Shown in pieces: positions 40,201 to 57,750 of a stretch of 62,891 nucleotides of DNA; the stretch's first letter is position 1, and the number at the start of each line of letters is the position of its first letter. The stretch is from Didymodactylos carnosus (Eukaryota > Rotifera > Eurotatoria > Philodinida > Philodinidae), in NCBI GenBank assembly GCA_905250885.1, contig CAJNOQ010000212.1, forward strand, positions 1 through 62,891, written 5' to 3'. The position numbers and the translations under genes were made by a program. A model generated the notes under the pieces. That model searched no databases. It saw nothing but the letters and a program-made list of their open reading frames with translations, and was not told where the DNA came from.

Positions 40201-42354
40201 ATCATGTGTCGTATAAGATGATAGTTTCTCTCATCAACATTGACTCTAATTGCCTAACATTGAGCATGAGTATTGTCCAAATTAATATTTTAATCTAGAG
40301 TTATCTTTGATTTTATTAACTTTTTACACAAATTTTAATATTAAATTTGTATAATGCACAAGCAAAAGTGAATAGGATGATGTATTGGATGAATCTTAAT
40401 GATTCTGTAGTATCTGATCATTTAAGTAGATTGTAAACCGGTTTATACAGTAACGTGGCACTATCTAAATCTGACTAATGATTTCCTTTGGCTTAAAAAA
40501 TGTGTTATTTGAATTTTAAAAAGTTCAAGAAACAATCTTTTTTTTCTATTTCGAAAATAATCGTGGCTGATCGTAATTATAGTAATGAAATATTCATGTC
40601 CCGACTCTTGCACTTTCAACGTCTTTGAAATTTTGAAAACTAATACTTATCATACGTTCAACTCACTAACAGAATCAGAAAATAGCAATATCAAATGGTT
40701 GTTAAACGGAAAAAGAAAATGTACTCAGATACTAGGATATTTAATAAAACAATAAATAAGCACAACAATAATAGTATTTAACGCTATTGTTATCAAAATC
40801 AGCGATAGCAGCAATTAACAGGTTTTGTGCTGACAAATCCTCTCCTTCCCCTCCTGCCTATACTTCGTTACATGAGTTATTGGACAAACAATGTTAAGAT
40901 CTAACAATTTCCCATTATATTTTTATGACTTATCGTCAATGAGAATCATTTTTTGTTTTTTTGACGCATCTTAGCACACGGCAATCACACATGTTTACTT
41001 GGCCTTTCTATCTATAAACATTCAATGGATCCTTGAGGTGATCATCATCTAACGTCGAATGAAGCCAGCTTACTGGTTAAAAGTGAAATAGTAGAAAAAA
41101 AAAAGATGAAGAGAACAATGAGATTTAGAATTTCTTTCCCTCTGTCAACGTTAACTAGCTGTATAAAAGGGTAAATTCTACAATTCTCTCTAATTATTTT
41201 TATTCTTATTTTCTTTTTTTTATTAGATTCGCTCGAAAAACACCGTATGATCAATATATATATATATATACATATGCACATACTTAGTGTGGTAGATATC
41301 ATGTCAATTTCTTTTTCTTCTGATATAAGATCAATTTAAAATACACACACATACACAAGCATAAATAGAAGAAGAAAAAAAAGAGAACAATATAGATCAT
41401 CAATACGGAATTTCCCCTTATATATTATTAACTACTAAACGGATGATATGTTGATTCTAACTTGAACTACTTAAAAGAACAAAAGAATAAAGAGCGACAA
41501 TGACAACATCAAAAAACCAAAATCACATATGGTAATCATCAATATTTTTATCGACAAGTACGAAAATCTTTCCAAATCACTTTTAGAAACCTATCTTTTT
41601 ATAATAATTCAAATTTCTTGTTATGCTAAGCGTGTACGTATTTGTAATAAAATGCAATAAGTGTTGATTTACCGTCTTCTATATATCTATCCTTCAAACT
41701 ATGTATATAAATATCACACATATTTGTTATGAAACATACTTGCAACAAAAAAAAAAAAAATCTTTTTGCATTTTCGTGATTTATGACAGTTCAAGTTCTT
41801 TTGATCATCAAACAAATCACATACATAATATTTAGATTTAAAATAACGGAAGTATATTTACTTGTGCTTGAACACGAGTATTTTAAATTTATTCTCTATC
41901 AATGCCATGATATGTATATCTCACTATATTTTGGACAAGTAGTAAATAAATCTATACTTTTGAACGAATAACAATAATCATTGAGAAAATAAAAATTTAA
42001 AAACATGACCAATCATGTTTCACATAATGTTTTTTCTAACAAATAATTGTGAACTTTTTGAATTGTCACATTATCAACTCTTTTATGATCCCTCTTGATA
42101 TATAAAATTTGTATATATTGTGCGTATGTAATGATGATTTTTTCGTTCAAATAAACGGCATTAGTAGCATATCATATTAGATTACTCACACTTTCGTGTA
42201 TCATGTTAAAATCTTGCGTTTCGACGCTAGATGTTGAAACTATGCTATGTAAAAGCTTGATCTTACAAGTAATCTCATATGCTGATATTATTTATTCGAA
42301 TACAACAAACGATAATATTCAGAAAATAATATCATTTCAATACACATGAGCATG
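31291..42354. other. 11-kb AT-rich gene desert upstream of NR4A
   Basis: I find no coding exon, tRNA or rRNA here. All ORFs are under 90 codons and look random. The region is rich in A/T runs, a (CT)n tract (about 37153-37171), (TA)n tracts (for example 41254-41269) and a T18 run near 38565. It is the natural place for NR4A 5' UTR exons and distal control elements; a minus-strand donor-like AAAGGTTAG occurs at about 33640. Nothing here proves either. Confidence 0.45.
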
Positions 42355-42954
42355 TATTGTTGCTGGTGCAATCAAAGAAACTAAGGGAGAGAACACCTTA
42401 ACACACTTGGGATGGAATAGTGTTAATGATCTTTTTTATATGTATCGACTGTTGCAGTTCTATAAGATTTGGAAACCTGGTATTAATAGCAAGTTAAAAA
42501 ATTTTATCATAGACAAAAAATTGGGATTGAGAAGAAAATGAATGATTTGAAGTACATTAGTACTTTTAAAAAATTTAAGGAAGAATTATTTCGGAAATAT
42601 CTTTCTTCGTACTTTAAAAGGTCAATCGTTTCAAGAAAAGTTGAAAAAATTTTGTTCATTTTGTCACGAATTTTTCGCTCCTTAATGAAACACTTTTCAA
42701 AAGAAACCTTATTTTTAGCAACTTGTGTGTCTGTGGGGAGAGAGTCTACTAAACATTTTCTTCTTTACTGCAGAGACTACCATATACCTAGACAAAAACT
42801 CTGATTTGATCTGCAATCTGTATTAGGATCAAGTCCCATGTCTTCTGAACTGTTGCTGCTATCTAGTCCTTCATTGACCGATCATGAACAAAAATCTATA
42901 ATATATAAAGGTGTCACACATTATATCAATGAAACAGAAAGATTCTTATAAATG
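42355..42954 (+). mobile_element. Decayed 3' end of a LINE ORF2
   Basis: The frame from about 42700 gives CVCGE (after one frame change) and ESTKHFLLYCRDY, the Cys-His motif near the end of CR1/Jockey/I-type ORF2 proteins. After a stop it continues SPSLTDHEQKSIIYKGVTHY and ends with ETERFL and a stop at about 42951. Several stops and frameshifts show it is dead. Confidence 0.6.
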
Positions 42955-44400
42955 TGTTTTATTTATACAGTTTTACTAGCCTTACATGTTCTGTTTTTGT
43001 TTTTTTTGTGTAAAACTTAAGTTGTGAGTTTTATTTATCGTGAATGCTACAATGATTCGCTTGTTCGTCACGTTAGATAAACTATATTTGCATTAAACCT
43101 CTTGCTCCAGCAGCATTCTCGATTAAATGACACTATAATTTATTCATTATGATACTTCAACATCCAATTACTCTAAATCTGTGCAAAATAGTACAAAGGT
43201 TTGCTACACGTAGTGAAGATAATATTGACAACGTAATATTATATTTCGTAAATTTTAAAGCGGATCTATACAAAAGAGAAGACGTTGACATTAAATCAAT
43301 CATTTTTAGAAAAAGTACCAGAGCTATTTCATTCTAATTAATTAAGGATACCCACCCTCCTCGCAAAAAAGAGGCGGGGTACCCTTAATGTTGTGAGAGA
43401 ACGCTTGAAGAGGGGATAATCCATCTGTCGATAAGTTATAAGAAGTATTGCTGCTCGAGAATTTTTATGGATTATCCTTGTTTGATATTCATGTATATCA
43501 TTCTTTCACTTGTATCTATATGGTAAACTCTGCTACGGTCTAAGTTCACCAGAATAAAAAGAATACATAAAATAATAGAGATCTACATACATCCAGAAGT
43601 CAATGATATGATAGCCTTGATGCCTTTGAAGTACTGATAAACCAAATATTTTTTGTCGGTTTATTCATTAATGTTGTTTTCTTGCTTAACTTCGACCTTA
43701 TAAGTTTACTTATCTATATTTCTGATGAATATTTATTATTCGCGTAGTAACGTAATATTTTTTGGAACTTTTTGAGTTATATATCATCATGAAACCGAAG
43801 AAACGTAATTGATCGTAAATTAAAAAAGAAAATATTTTCGTTAAAATAGTACGTTTCCGAATCACTCCGGTTCAAACTGCATGTGCTATGAAACACGTAC
43901 GAAATGTCGATATAAAAGTATTAGATAATTTTCGTCATTAATGAAACTGAATGTTCTATTATTTCTAAAGAACCAACACGAGACGAATACAATTTTGATG
44001 ACGAATATATCGAATCGTCACTGTTTAAAACAAGATCTTGGTAGATCGGTCTCTGTCTCACGGATTCAAGTAGTACTTTAGTTTATGAGTAATTAATCAA
44101 ACTGTATTGAGTAGGATTCTAATAAAGACTAGTATTTTTGAGAAATGTATAAATTGAACAGAAAAACTTTTCGTTTTGTTATTAGACATAGAAGAAATTA
44201 ACATACTATTGGCAGAACTACGGAATTTTTTCTTCCTCTTATTATTAAGCGTATTTTTACGTCGCTGTTTCATATTTGACCTTCCATAATTCCATATTTT
44301 TAAGAGTATCTAAATGTTCTCGGCTTCCGTTTTCTTCTAATAATCTATCTCGTTATTTATGAAGAGTTGTATCTCAATGGTGTTTCTCTCTTTATTATTC
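42955..44400. other. Intergenic, no gene seen; contains a GC-rich hairpin
   Basis: AT-rich sequence with no recognisable ORF. The only standout is the hairpin at 43341-43389, listed separately. Confidence 0.4.
43341..43389. repeat. GC-rich hairpin in AT-rich surroundings
   Basis: ATTAAGGATACCCACCCTCC pairs with GAGGCGGGGTACCCTTAAT across a GCAAAAAA-type loop. The stem is about 19 bp with a few mismatches. The C/G block is strikingly different in composition from the flanks. Confidence 0.65.
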
Positions 44401-45034
44401 TCTATTATTTCTTCTGTCCGCTGTCTTGGTGTTCTTATTTCTCATGATTAGAGGGCCGTCGAGTATGCTATGGATATTGCTCTTGTTTACTGCTTCGTGG
44501 CTTCGGATTAGGTCCACCAGAAGTTCGGTATCAAATCTTCCTTTCCTGCAGTCTTCCTAAACTCGGTTATTGTTGCGAATTGTACGAAACTTCGTTTTTT
44601 CCTTCGGTTCCTGACTCTAAAATCAAACTTCTTATGTTATTGCTCGTAATTTTGACTATCGTTCTTCTAGCTCTTGTCATATGTCACAAGGCTTGGACAC
44701 ATAACTTTGCTACCACAGTGTGATTCCATCACGACTTTTCAGTATTTTGTTCCTCTTCTAGTTTAAGTAAAATACTTCCAGAGCTCTTCCTAGTCGACAG
44801 TTCCGGAAAAGTCCCCTGGGATTCCCGTTTTTAGATAGAAGTTATATTTATTTTAGGGATTCGGGACAATTATGATAAGTACTACGGGACTCCCAGAAAA
44901 GTGAAAAGTCCTGTGTGACATTCTCTATAATTTAAGATGTTTCAGAGTTTTGAAAGTGTTTTGGTTCGAAAACTGTAAGAGAAACAAATACAGAAAAACT
45001 ATGATGGACGCACGCTGCAGTAGCAGAGTTACGT
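44400..45034. mobile_element. Probable transposon remnant
   Basis: The minus strand has coding-like stretches with many stops, for example VVAKLCVQALVTYD and RKKRSFVQFATITEF, between 44430 and 44740. Less AT-rich than the surroundings and directly abutting the fold-back element. Family not recognised. Confidence 0.3.
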
Positions 45035-45656
45035 GGCTTACGAGGGAACCTCTCCAGGTGTTAAATCGCTTTTCGCTCGGGACCATTGCCGTTCGATAGG
45101 TCCTAGTGAGTAGTGAAAAAGTCTATCTTGGTTTGGGTGCATGGGCCTCTGGGACTGAGATATTGAATTTTTCCTGCATGACCCCAGTTTTCCAGCAAAT
45201 TTATATTTTCGAATTTTGACCTGAAACTTTGCCCACAAGAAGACCTCAACTAAACTAGCTTCCATAAAAAAATTTCACAAGTTTTGAACAAAGTCTTTCT
45301 GAGATATGAATTTTTCAAGATATAAGCGCTTTTCCATAGATAGTGTATAAAACATGCATCTTTTGGAAAATTCTTATCTCAGAAAGACTTTGTTCAAAAC
45401 TTGTGAAATTTTTTATGGAAGCTAGTTTAGTTGAGGTCTTCTTGTGGGCAAAGTTTCAGGTCAAAATTCGAAAATATAAATTTGCTGAAAAACTGGGGTC
45501 CTGCAGGAAAAATTCACTAAAAATTCAATATCTCAGTCCCAGAGGCCCATGCGCCCAAACCAAGATAGACTTTTTCACTGCTCACTAGGGCCTATTGAAC
45601 GGCAATGGTCCCGAGCGAAAAGCGATTTAACACCTAGAGAGATTCCCTCGTTAGCC
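45035..45656. mobile_element. 622-bp fold-back element with about 290-bp arms
   Basis: Left arm 45035-45321 and right arm 45352-45656 are about 90% reverse-complementary, separated by about 30 bp. Ends read GGCTTACGAGGGAA and, on the complement of the right side, GGCTAACGAGGGAA. Because of the symmetry the same peptide frame (starting MEASLVEVFLWAKF) appears on both strands. It is an artefact of the palindrome, not a gene. A diverged relative starts at 62521. Confidence 0.85.
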
Positions 45657-45689
45657 GAACTATCTCTTCGTTGTAAACATTTCCAATTT

Positions 45690-46090
45690 CTCTAGTTCTT
45701 TAAAATCGATTGAAACCCAGTTCTCGCTATATTTTTTATCCTTCTGTTTATTTGCCGTCCTCGCTATGCCTCTTTACGTTCTCATCATTCTGAGTACGCT
45801 CTTATTTCTCCTCTTGTCAATCACTTTCTCCTCACAATTTCCCTTTTTTCATTCCATCGTCGCTTACTGGAACAAACTTCCGTAATCCGTAATGAACTAA
45901 ATTTATATCTCGGCGAGGGCGCTGTGTATTGATCGTCAAACGGCATGAAAGCTGATCGTATAGACCACCTATTATTGTAATACCAGGACACAAGAAAACA
46001 GTGCCGAGATGTAGCGACCTCATCAGGATATTAACAGACTTTTCTCCATTACTGTCTTTCAAAATTGCCCTCTCTCAGCAACTTCCACAA
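45690..46090 (+). mobile_element. Decayed LINE ORF2 C-terminus
   Basis: Frames from 45755 read CRPRYASLRSHHSEYALISP, then after a frameshift FFHSIVAYWNKLP. That is the terminal motif of many CR1/Jockey-type ORF2 proteins (R..HHSEYA ... FF..V..YWNSLP). T-rich sequence to about 46300 may be its 3' UTR. Not functional. Confidence 0.6.
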
Positions 46091-46389
46091 TATACTCCAG
46101 CCTTGTCTATATACTTCATAGCTAATCATGTTATCAATTGTTTATTTATTATTGGTTTCTGTTCTTTTGTTTTTTCTCTCTTATTTTCTTTTTGTTTTAT
46201 TTTAATCTGTTTTTTTACTTCGTTTTATGTCTGTACTTGTCTCTGTTCATCATTCTGTTTTTTTTCTGTTTGTTTTCGCTGCTGTTCGACCTCAGTTACT
46301 GTTTTTTATAGGTCGAGATCCTACTCATTCAAAAGTTGTTGTAAACAGTGTTTCTAATAAGAGACTGTACTCGCTGAACCCGGGTGTAT

Positions 46390-46622
46390 AGTACCCTAAC
46401 GAAATTAAATATACAAACTGTTTTACACGGTGTGAGAAACAACAGAGTGTACAGTGTACACTTTTAATTTTTAATTTACACTTTGTTTTGAAAAACAGAG
46501 TGTGTGCATACACTGTCGGTTCCGAAACAGAGTGTACCAGTACATTCAAAGGATTTCTACAGATTCAGCACACTTTCACTCTCACAGACACCTACAATAG
46601 AGAGTGTGCTGAATCTGTAAAA
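46390..46622. repeat. Cluster of ACAGAGTGT repeats ending in a hairpin
   Basis: The motif (A)ACAGAGTGTa/g occurs three times (about 46441, 46493 and 46526), with palindromic variants such as AGTGTACAGTGTACACT. The cluster ends in an inverted pair, TACAGATTCAGCACACT (about 46559) and AGAGTGTGCTGAATCTGTA (about 46601-46619). Confidence 0.6.
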
Positions 46623-47010
46623 GTCCATTCCGACTCTGATTCTCCTTAGAAACACTGGTTGTAAAGTGGAAGATCGTAATGCTAATTTGTCTATTCGTTC
46701 AGGATAAATCACTGACCAAGACAAATAAAGGAGGCAGAGAAGGAGAAAGGAGTCCTCAAGTTATAATATTAAGAGCTAATTTCTCATCAGCCCATAATGT
46801 CACCTTTAGACAGCCACTGGCTCAATTTACACTAATGTATTTACGTTACCGAAAATTTATCTAAATGAAAATCTAGTTAAGCAATTAAATTGTTTGTTTC
46901 ACTGTGTAGATGGAGAGTTGTTTAATGCTAGTTTGATCTTCTTTTATAGTGTGGTTATGCATGCCTGTCATTTCTAGATGTGACTCCATCTTCATTAACG
47001 AAACGTACTA

Positions 47011-52354
<5,344 letters not shown>

Positions 52355-53735
52355 TCTTTTTATATTTTAAGAACAAAATCAAATAGAAGAACAAGTTCAC
52401 TTTCTTTTTTTCTTCTCTTATTCTTTTTTTTTTTGTTTATTCATTTATTCATCTCTAATTTTCGTGTGTACATTTTACGTTTTATTTCAACTCAGGAAAA
52501 GTCATCGTAAACGGGCGCTTATTAGTCAATTCTTTTTGCTTATTGAATAATGATTCTCGTATATCGATGCATTAATGAAAATGAATTGTCTCCTTTAAAC
52601 TATTTTACACGTACGCTGTATCAGTGTGTTATGCTCAAAAAACTTTTCATTCTCTATGTAACTGTTTCACATGCTGTTAGGACAATATTAATATTTTTAT
52701 TTGAATGTTGTTTCGCTCTTTTTTTCCTATTTCTTGGATTAACAACCAACGTATACTATTTTCTCTTGTATTTTGTGCTCAATAGAAGCAAATACAACAT
52801 ACTGCTCTTATTGTTGTACACGTTTGTTTGTTGTGCGTTTATTTGTATAAGATCTTTACTATTTTTTACTTTCTGTTGTGTTTTTTTTCTCTCTCTTTAG
52901 ATTTTTGCTTTTGCTTTTGCATAGTGATATATTTGTAATGAAAGAACAGAAAGAAGAAAAATGAAGTAAACAGATAAAATTAAATAACATCATTCTACCT
53001 GGTATCTGATAAAAGAATCTGCTTTTTGATACAAAGTTAAAGAACTAGATGCCAACTAGTCTAGATTGAAAAACTGACCGAGTGAAACGTTCTTTAGAAA
53101 CATTTTAGACACCATATAATTCCCTCAGACAGGCTATAAGAGTCCATTAGTCCTGCTTTTACATAAGGATGATAATAAATGCATTTTCCTTTCTTTTCTA
53201 TTTCATTTATATCTTTCTCGCATAGGAGACGATATTTTTGTAAGAACAACAACGTCTTTAAAAAATATATCAAGTTTAGGCACTAGTTATCAGATAATAA
53301 AAGTCGTTAACTAATAGCAAAAGTGGTATCTAGAAGAAAGGGGAAAGAAGAATTTTTTGTGATGAAAAAGAATAAGCTTTCAACGAGTTTCACTCGGCTG
53401 GCTTAAACATAGTCCTACAAATATACAATATTTTGTAGTTTGAATAGCAAATAACTCGTGATCAGGAACGCCCTACGTCTTCATAATGTAAGAAGCCATT
53501 TCTCTGCTTCAAACATTAATAGATCATTATTACGACCACATGCCAATTACACTTGTAAAGATTGCACGGCTGCCCAAGTTTAATGTTTCTTGCTGATTAA
53601 GATGTAAAAATTGTACTATTTTTAACATACACTTAAAGATACCAAAAACGTTTGTAGAAAAATTTCGGATATTGAAATAGCTTTCGTATATTTTTAAACT
53701 AAATTTATTGAAGTCATTACATATTATAGTCTGAA
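52355..53735. other. DOT1L 3' UTR and intergenic DNA
   Basis: T-rich region after the DOT1L stop. ORF 52550-52900 is a low-complexity Phe/Leu artefact of T-runs. No gene is recognised to the MITE at 53736. Confidence 0.4.
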
Positions 53736-53902
53736 TAGTGGCATGGCCAGAAAAAAGTTGTAGAGGGGGCTCAGCCTATCTAACCATACATCTAGAGGGG
53801 GCTCGAGCCTTTTGTAAGCAGAGGTAAACCGTTTGTAGAGAGAGCTGAGAAACTTCTAGCGGGGGTTCAGCCCCCTCAAGCCCTACTCTGGATACGCCAC
53901 TA
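53736..53902. mobile_element. hAT-type MITE with 8-bp target-site duplication
   Basis: The 167-bp element has terminal repeats TAGTGGCATGGCCAG and, on the complement of the right side, TAGTGGCGTATCCAG. It is flanked by perfect 8-bp copies AGTCTGAA (53728-53735 and 53903-53910). Inside are several GGGGGCTC/AGCCCCC blocks. An 8-bp duplication and TAGTGGC-like ends are typical of hAT elements. It is too short to encode a transposase. Confidence 0.85.
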
Positions 53903-54495
53903 AGTCTGAAGCAGTTTAGATAAATATTTTTGGAGAAGGACATCTATGTTCTATTCCTGAGAACAAGAAATCGAATAGGAATGGCCATTTATCTTTTATA
54001 AAACAGTGATTTAAACGATGATATTATTGATTTTTCCTTTAAGAACAAGATATGTGACTGCCTGCCTGTCTACTAGCGCCACTCATCATAAATACTATAC
54101 AAAGATAAGAGCTATCCCGCTAGTTCAAAAACGGAAATTTCTTTTAATTTAAAATTTTTTGTACTACGAATTGAATTATTTTGATAAGTGAAATTGAGTC
54201 TCAAACCAGAAAGCATACGTGGTACTAAAAGTGTTCTCAATTAGCACTGTCTCTGACCAATTACGGAATGATTAGTGGTCAATATGGCGGCGATGCTATC
54301 GTTTATTCGCTTGTATGTTTATTTCAGTCGAGTAAATGGATGGTATGAAAATTGTCGACTTTTACGAAGAGAACTTCCTGTATGTAAAGGAAAACTGTTT
54401 TCAACAGAGGGCTAACTCCTATCATTGCATACCTTATATTAGTCTCGAAATTTTGTACCTTGTAATATATTAATAATGGTCGAGGGAAGTAAAAC

Positions 54496-54557
54496 GTTAA
54501 GCGCAAAACTCTACACTCAACGTAAAAATGCATTGATTGTAGAGTTTTGCGCTTAAC
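54496..54557. repeat. Perfect 20-bp inverted repeat upstream of RPN2
   Basis: GTTAAGCGCAAAACTCTACA (54496-54515) is exactly complemented at 54538-54557, with a 22-nt spacer. It lies about 300 bp before the RPN2 start. It could be a hairpin in the 5' flank or the ends of a tiny element. Confidence 0.8.
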
Positions 54558-54858
54558 ATTTGTATCTTACTTATCTTAACGGCTTATACATCAGTCCTGG
54601 CCAAATATAATGTTTTCAACGTTGCATAATTCCCAGTTTCAATCTGATTATTGTGAAGAGTGTGGAATTTCTAGTGAGCATTGCCGTCGTTTTGGAAAAA
54701 GTCATGGTTAAAAGTTAATTGAAATAAAAAAGTTTCTAATGTTGATTTTGTGGGTTAAAGAGTCTGTTAGTGAATTCGACTGCTGTTTTTTACTTACAAG
54801 GTTTTCCTTGATCGAGTTGTCTTTATTTTTAACTTTAGATTGTATAAGCTCATTAGAA

Positions 54859-57668
54859 ATGTCATCATCATTCCGAAAGATATTTGTTGCTCTTTTCTTA
54901 CTCTGCTCTCATATTGTTTGTACTTCTACAGCCGCTAGTTCAAATTTATTACCAGCACCTTTGGATTCATTTAAAAATCAATTTCAAAATGCCTTGAAAT
55001 CGCTGACCGATATTTCGACAATTCATTATACATTAGGTGGCATGAAAGAACTTGGTGTACAACCAGCTGAAAATCTATGTGCTGATATTAAGAAGAACGT
55101 TGATAGTTCAAATATTGAATCAGTCTACCATGCAACTGAAGCAGCAAAAACACTGAATAATTGTCAAGTATGTACGAAAGATATGTTATTCATCATGTGA
55201 ATTTAAGAGGGGTTGTCCCTTATATTTCAGTTGCCTGTTAATGAATTTGGTTCAATAATCAAAACAACATTACAGGGAGATAAAACAACGTTGGCTGAAC
55301 TGTTTTATGCCGTAACTTCTAGCCGAAATTTACAGATACCAGTTGATGAAGATCAAGTAGAAAAACGGTTAAAAACGCTTTCAAAGTCCGACGATAGCAT
55401 ACTTGGTCAAGCTTATGTGCTCATGATTGCCAGTCAATTAAATACAGCAGTAGCTAAATTTTACAGTGATTCAATTCACGATATGGGTAAAATAGCTGAA
55501 TTTATTCATTGCTTTTAGTGCTTTATTCTCTTCTATTTTAGTTCAACAGGCTGATGAGGTTGATGGAAAAGCCTTACAATATGAAGGTGGTATTGGAACA
55601 ACAGCAATGATATTCAATGCCATGTATCAATTGGCAGATAAAGCTGCTGTGCCATTAAAAATTGATGCACAACATTTATCTAAATTTGCTTATTACTTCT
55701 CTACAAAACGTCATGTGGCTACAATTCGAAGTGCTTACTATCTAATTAAAGCGTACAAATTATTATCAGATCCCAAAGTAAGTAAATGACGTTTTCTGAC
55801 ACAACCGTAAAACTCAGAATTTCATTTAATAAAAAAAGTGTTCGATTTCACGCAAAATCCATTGGACAAAGCAAATTTCATAAACTTTTTTTATTTTAGC
55901 ATGCCGTACCTGTTGTTGTATCACGAGTTAGTCCTGCATCGATTACTCCAGAAAGTCCATCAGTATTAGTATCAATAACAGATTTAATGGGCCATCCTGT
56001 GGGTGAAATATCTGTAGTTGCCGAATCAGCTAAACGAAAGGAAGACGGTGTAGTTGTTGTATCAAAACAGAAATTAACACCAAAAGCGAGCGATTTGTTA
56101 GTATCCCTAACGAATTAGAATGCTATTCATGAAGTATACAAGCTTGTCTTTTTTCTTACCTTCAGCTCAGTCTATGAATTACCATTTTATGACACAAAAA
56201 TTCCTCGTGGCTTCTATACAATTCATTTGACATTGAATCATGTTAAAAGTGAGACAAAATTAATTGGTTTAAGTGATAACACGGTATGAAAGTGTTTTGT
56301 AAATAGTATAAAGAAATCTAGTTAACTGTTTAATTGTTGTTTCAAGATTGAAGTTAAAGTAACATCGGAAGTAACAATTGAAAATGCTGAAGTGAATTTG
56401 GCCGATCGTGATCATAGTGCACAAGTGAAAACACATAAGTGAGTCAATCTCATTGAGAAAAACATGTAAATATATTTATTTTCTTATAATCTTTTTGTGT
56501 GAAATAGACTTTCGTATCCTACCACATTGACAGACAAAATGGATATAGATTATCATCAAAAATTAATTGTTAAATTTCAAATTAAAGATAAAAAAACAAA
56601 TGAATATATTCGTGCACAACAGTGTTTCTTACGTTTTACAAATAAACAATCACAAAAAGAAATTATTTATTTAGCTGAAGCTGGAACTAATTCACAATAC
56701 AAAGTTGAAGTGGTATGTACTTTTTTCATCATTATTATTTGTTTGAGCAGAATCGATAAACAGTACAAACTGAGGCCTTACTAGTATTAAGACTTATTTT
56801 GTTGATATTTTATTTTTTTTTCTACTCTTGTTTATAGGATTTGACAACCAATTCAAATGATTTTCGTCATCAATCTGGTTTATATGAAATCGTATTAATT
56901 ATTGGTGATGCATTACTTCAAAATTCATTTTCATGGAAAATAGTAAGTTTTAAAATAAATTGTTTACTATCCGTGTCTAAGATTTTGTTTAATACTAGAT
57001 TGATGCAAATTTGGGATTTCATGAAGATGCTGTCAGTGAAACGCGACATACACTATCTTATACACCAAAACCAGAAATTCGACACATGTTTAGAGCGGAT
57101 GAAAAACGTCCACCAACAGTTGTCTCATTAATATTTAGTGGTTTAACACTTTTACCACTTCTTATTCTATTAGGATTGGTATTTATTCTTGAAAATGAAT
57201 TCTTATATTATTCAATCTTTATCTATTATTTTGTTTTTTGTTTCTAGTGGATCAAACTCGGTTTTAATCTTTCAGGAATGCCATTTGGTCTAAGTCCATT
57301 AGGCTTCCACGTTTCTCATGCAGGTAATAATATATTGGGTTAACTATAGTTGTTGTTTTTTTCTACAATAAAAATTATTGGCAACGGATATGCAATTCGT
57401 TTTATCTAATAAATTTAACTCAGTTTATTTACTTTTTATCATTCTTTATTTAGCTGTCTTTGCCTTAATGTTTTTGTATTGGAAATATTTGAATATGTTT
57501 CAAACCGTTCGTTATTTGGCGATCGTATCGGTACCATTATTTCTCTTTGGACATCGAGTTTTAGCAACGTTGGCTGCTAGACGGTAACTGGTTTTATGAA
57601 GTAGTTTTCGACTATAGTACGTGTTAATCACTTTGTTTTGTTTTACTTTTAGAGAGAAAAAAACATGA
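54859..57668 (+). CDS. RPN2: Ribophorin II, oligosaccharyltransferase subunit 2
   Basis: Predicted 12 exons: 54859-55167, 55231-55486, 55542-55777, 55900-56096, 56166-56283, 56347-56438, 56508-56712, 56838-56942, 56999-57178, 57248-57323, 57454-57583 and 57653-57668. The sum gives 639 aa, close to the animal family length of about 630. The N-terminal signal peptide is KIFVALFLLCSHIV. A helical lumenal region (YHATEAAKTLNNC, AYVLMIASQLN) and beta-rich lumenal domains follow. The C-terminal half has ADEKRPPTVVSLIFSGLTLL, the hallmark of the family, then three hydrophobic membrane segments (about 548-566 and 592-632). The protein ends REKKT, with Lys near the C-terminus. It is a non-catalytic subunit of the ER complex that transfers dolichol-linked glycan to Asn. 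The ATG at 54859 is chosen because it starts the signal peptide. AATAAA at 57745-57750 is a likely poly(A) signal. Confidence 0.95.
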
Positions 57669-57744
57669 TTAGAAAATGATTAATAATTTTATTAACAGAA
57701 AACAACTCTTCTCAGTTATTATAAAATATGCGTTTTGTTATTGA

Positions 57745-57750
57745 AATAAA
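57745..57750 (+). terminator. Polyadenylation signal AATAAA for RPN2
   Basis: First AATAAA downstream of the RPN2 stop, 77 bp away, followed by T/GT-rich sequence as expected for a cleavage region. Confidence 0.6.

Noticed and set aside
31291..42354. Search for tRNA genes by the GGTTCGAATC-type B box
   Set aside because: No B-box with a matching A-box and acceptor stem was seen anywhere in the window.
45038..45588. Two ORFs sharing MEASLVEVFLWAKF on opposite strands
   Set aside because: They are the same sequence read on each arm of a palindromic element; no independent evidence for a protein.
46001..46357. 118-codon hydrophobic ORF that looks like membrane segments
   Set aside because: Frame runs through a LINE relic and T-rich tail; hydrophobicity comes from T runs.
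52550..52900. 116-codon ORF rich in Phe, Leu and Cys
   Set aside because: Produced by T-rich 3' UTR sequence; no membrane-protein family resemblance beyond composition.
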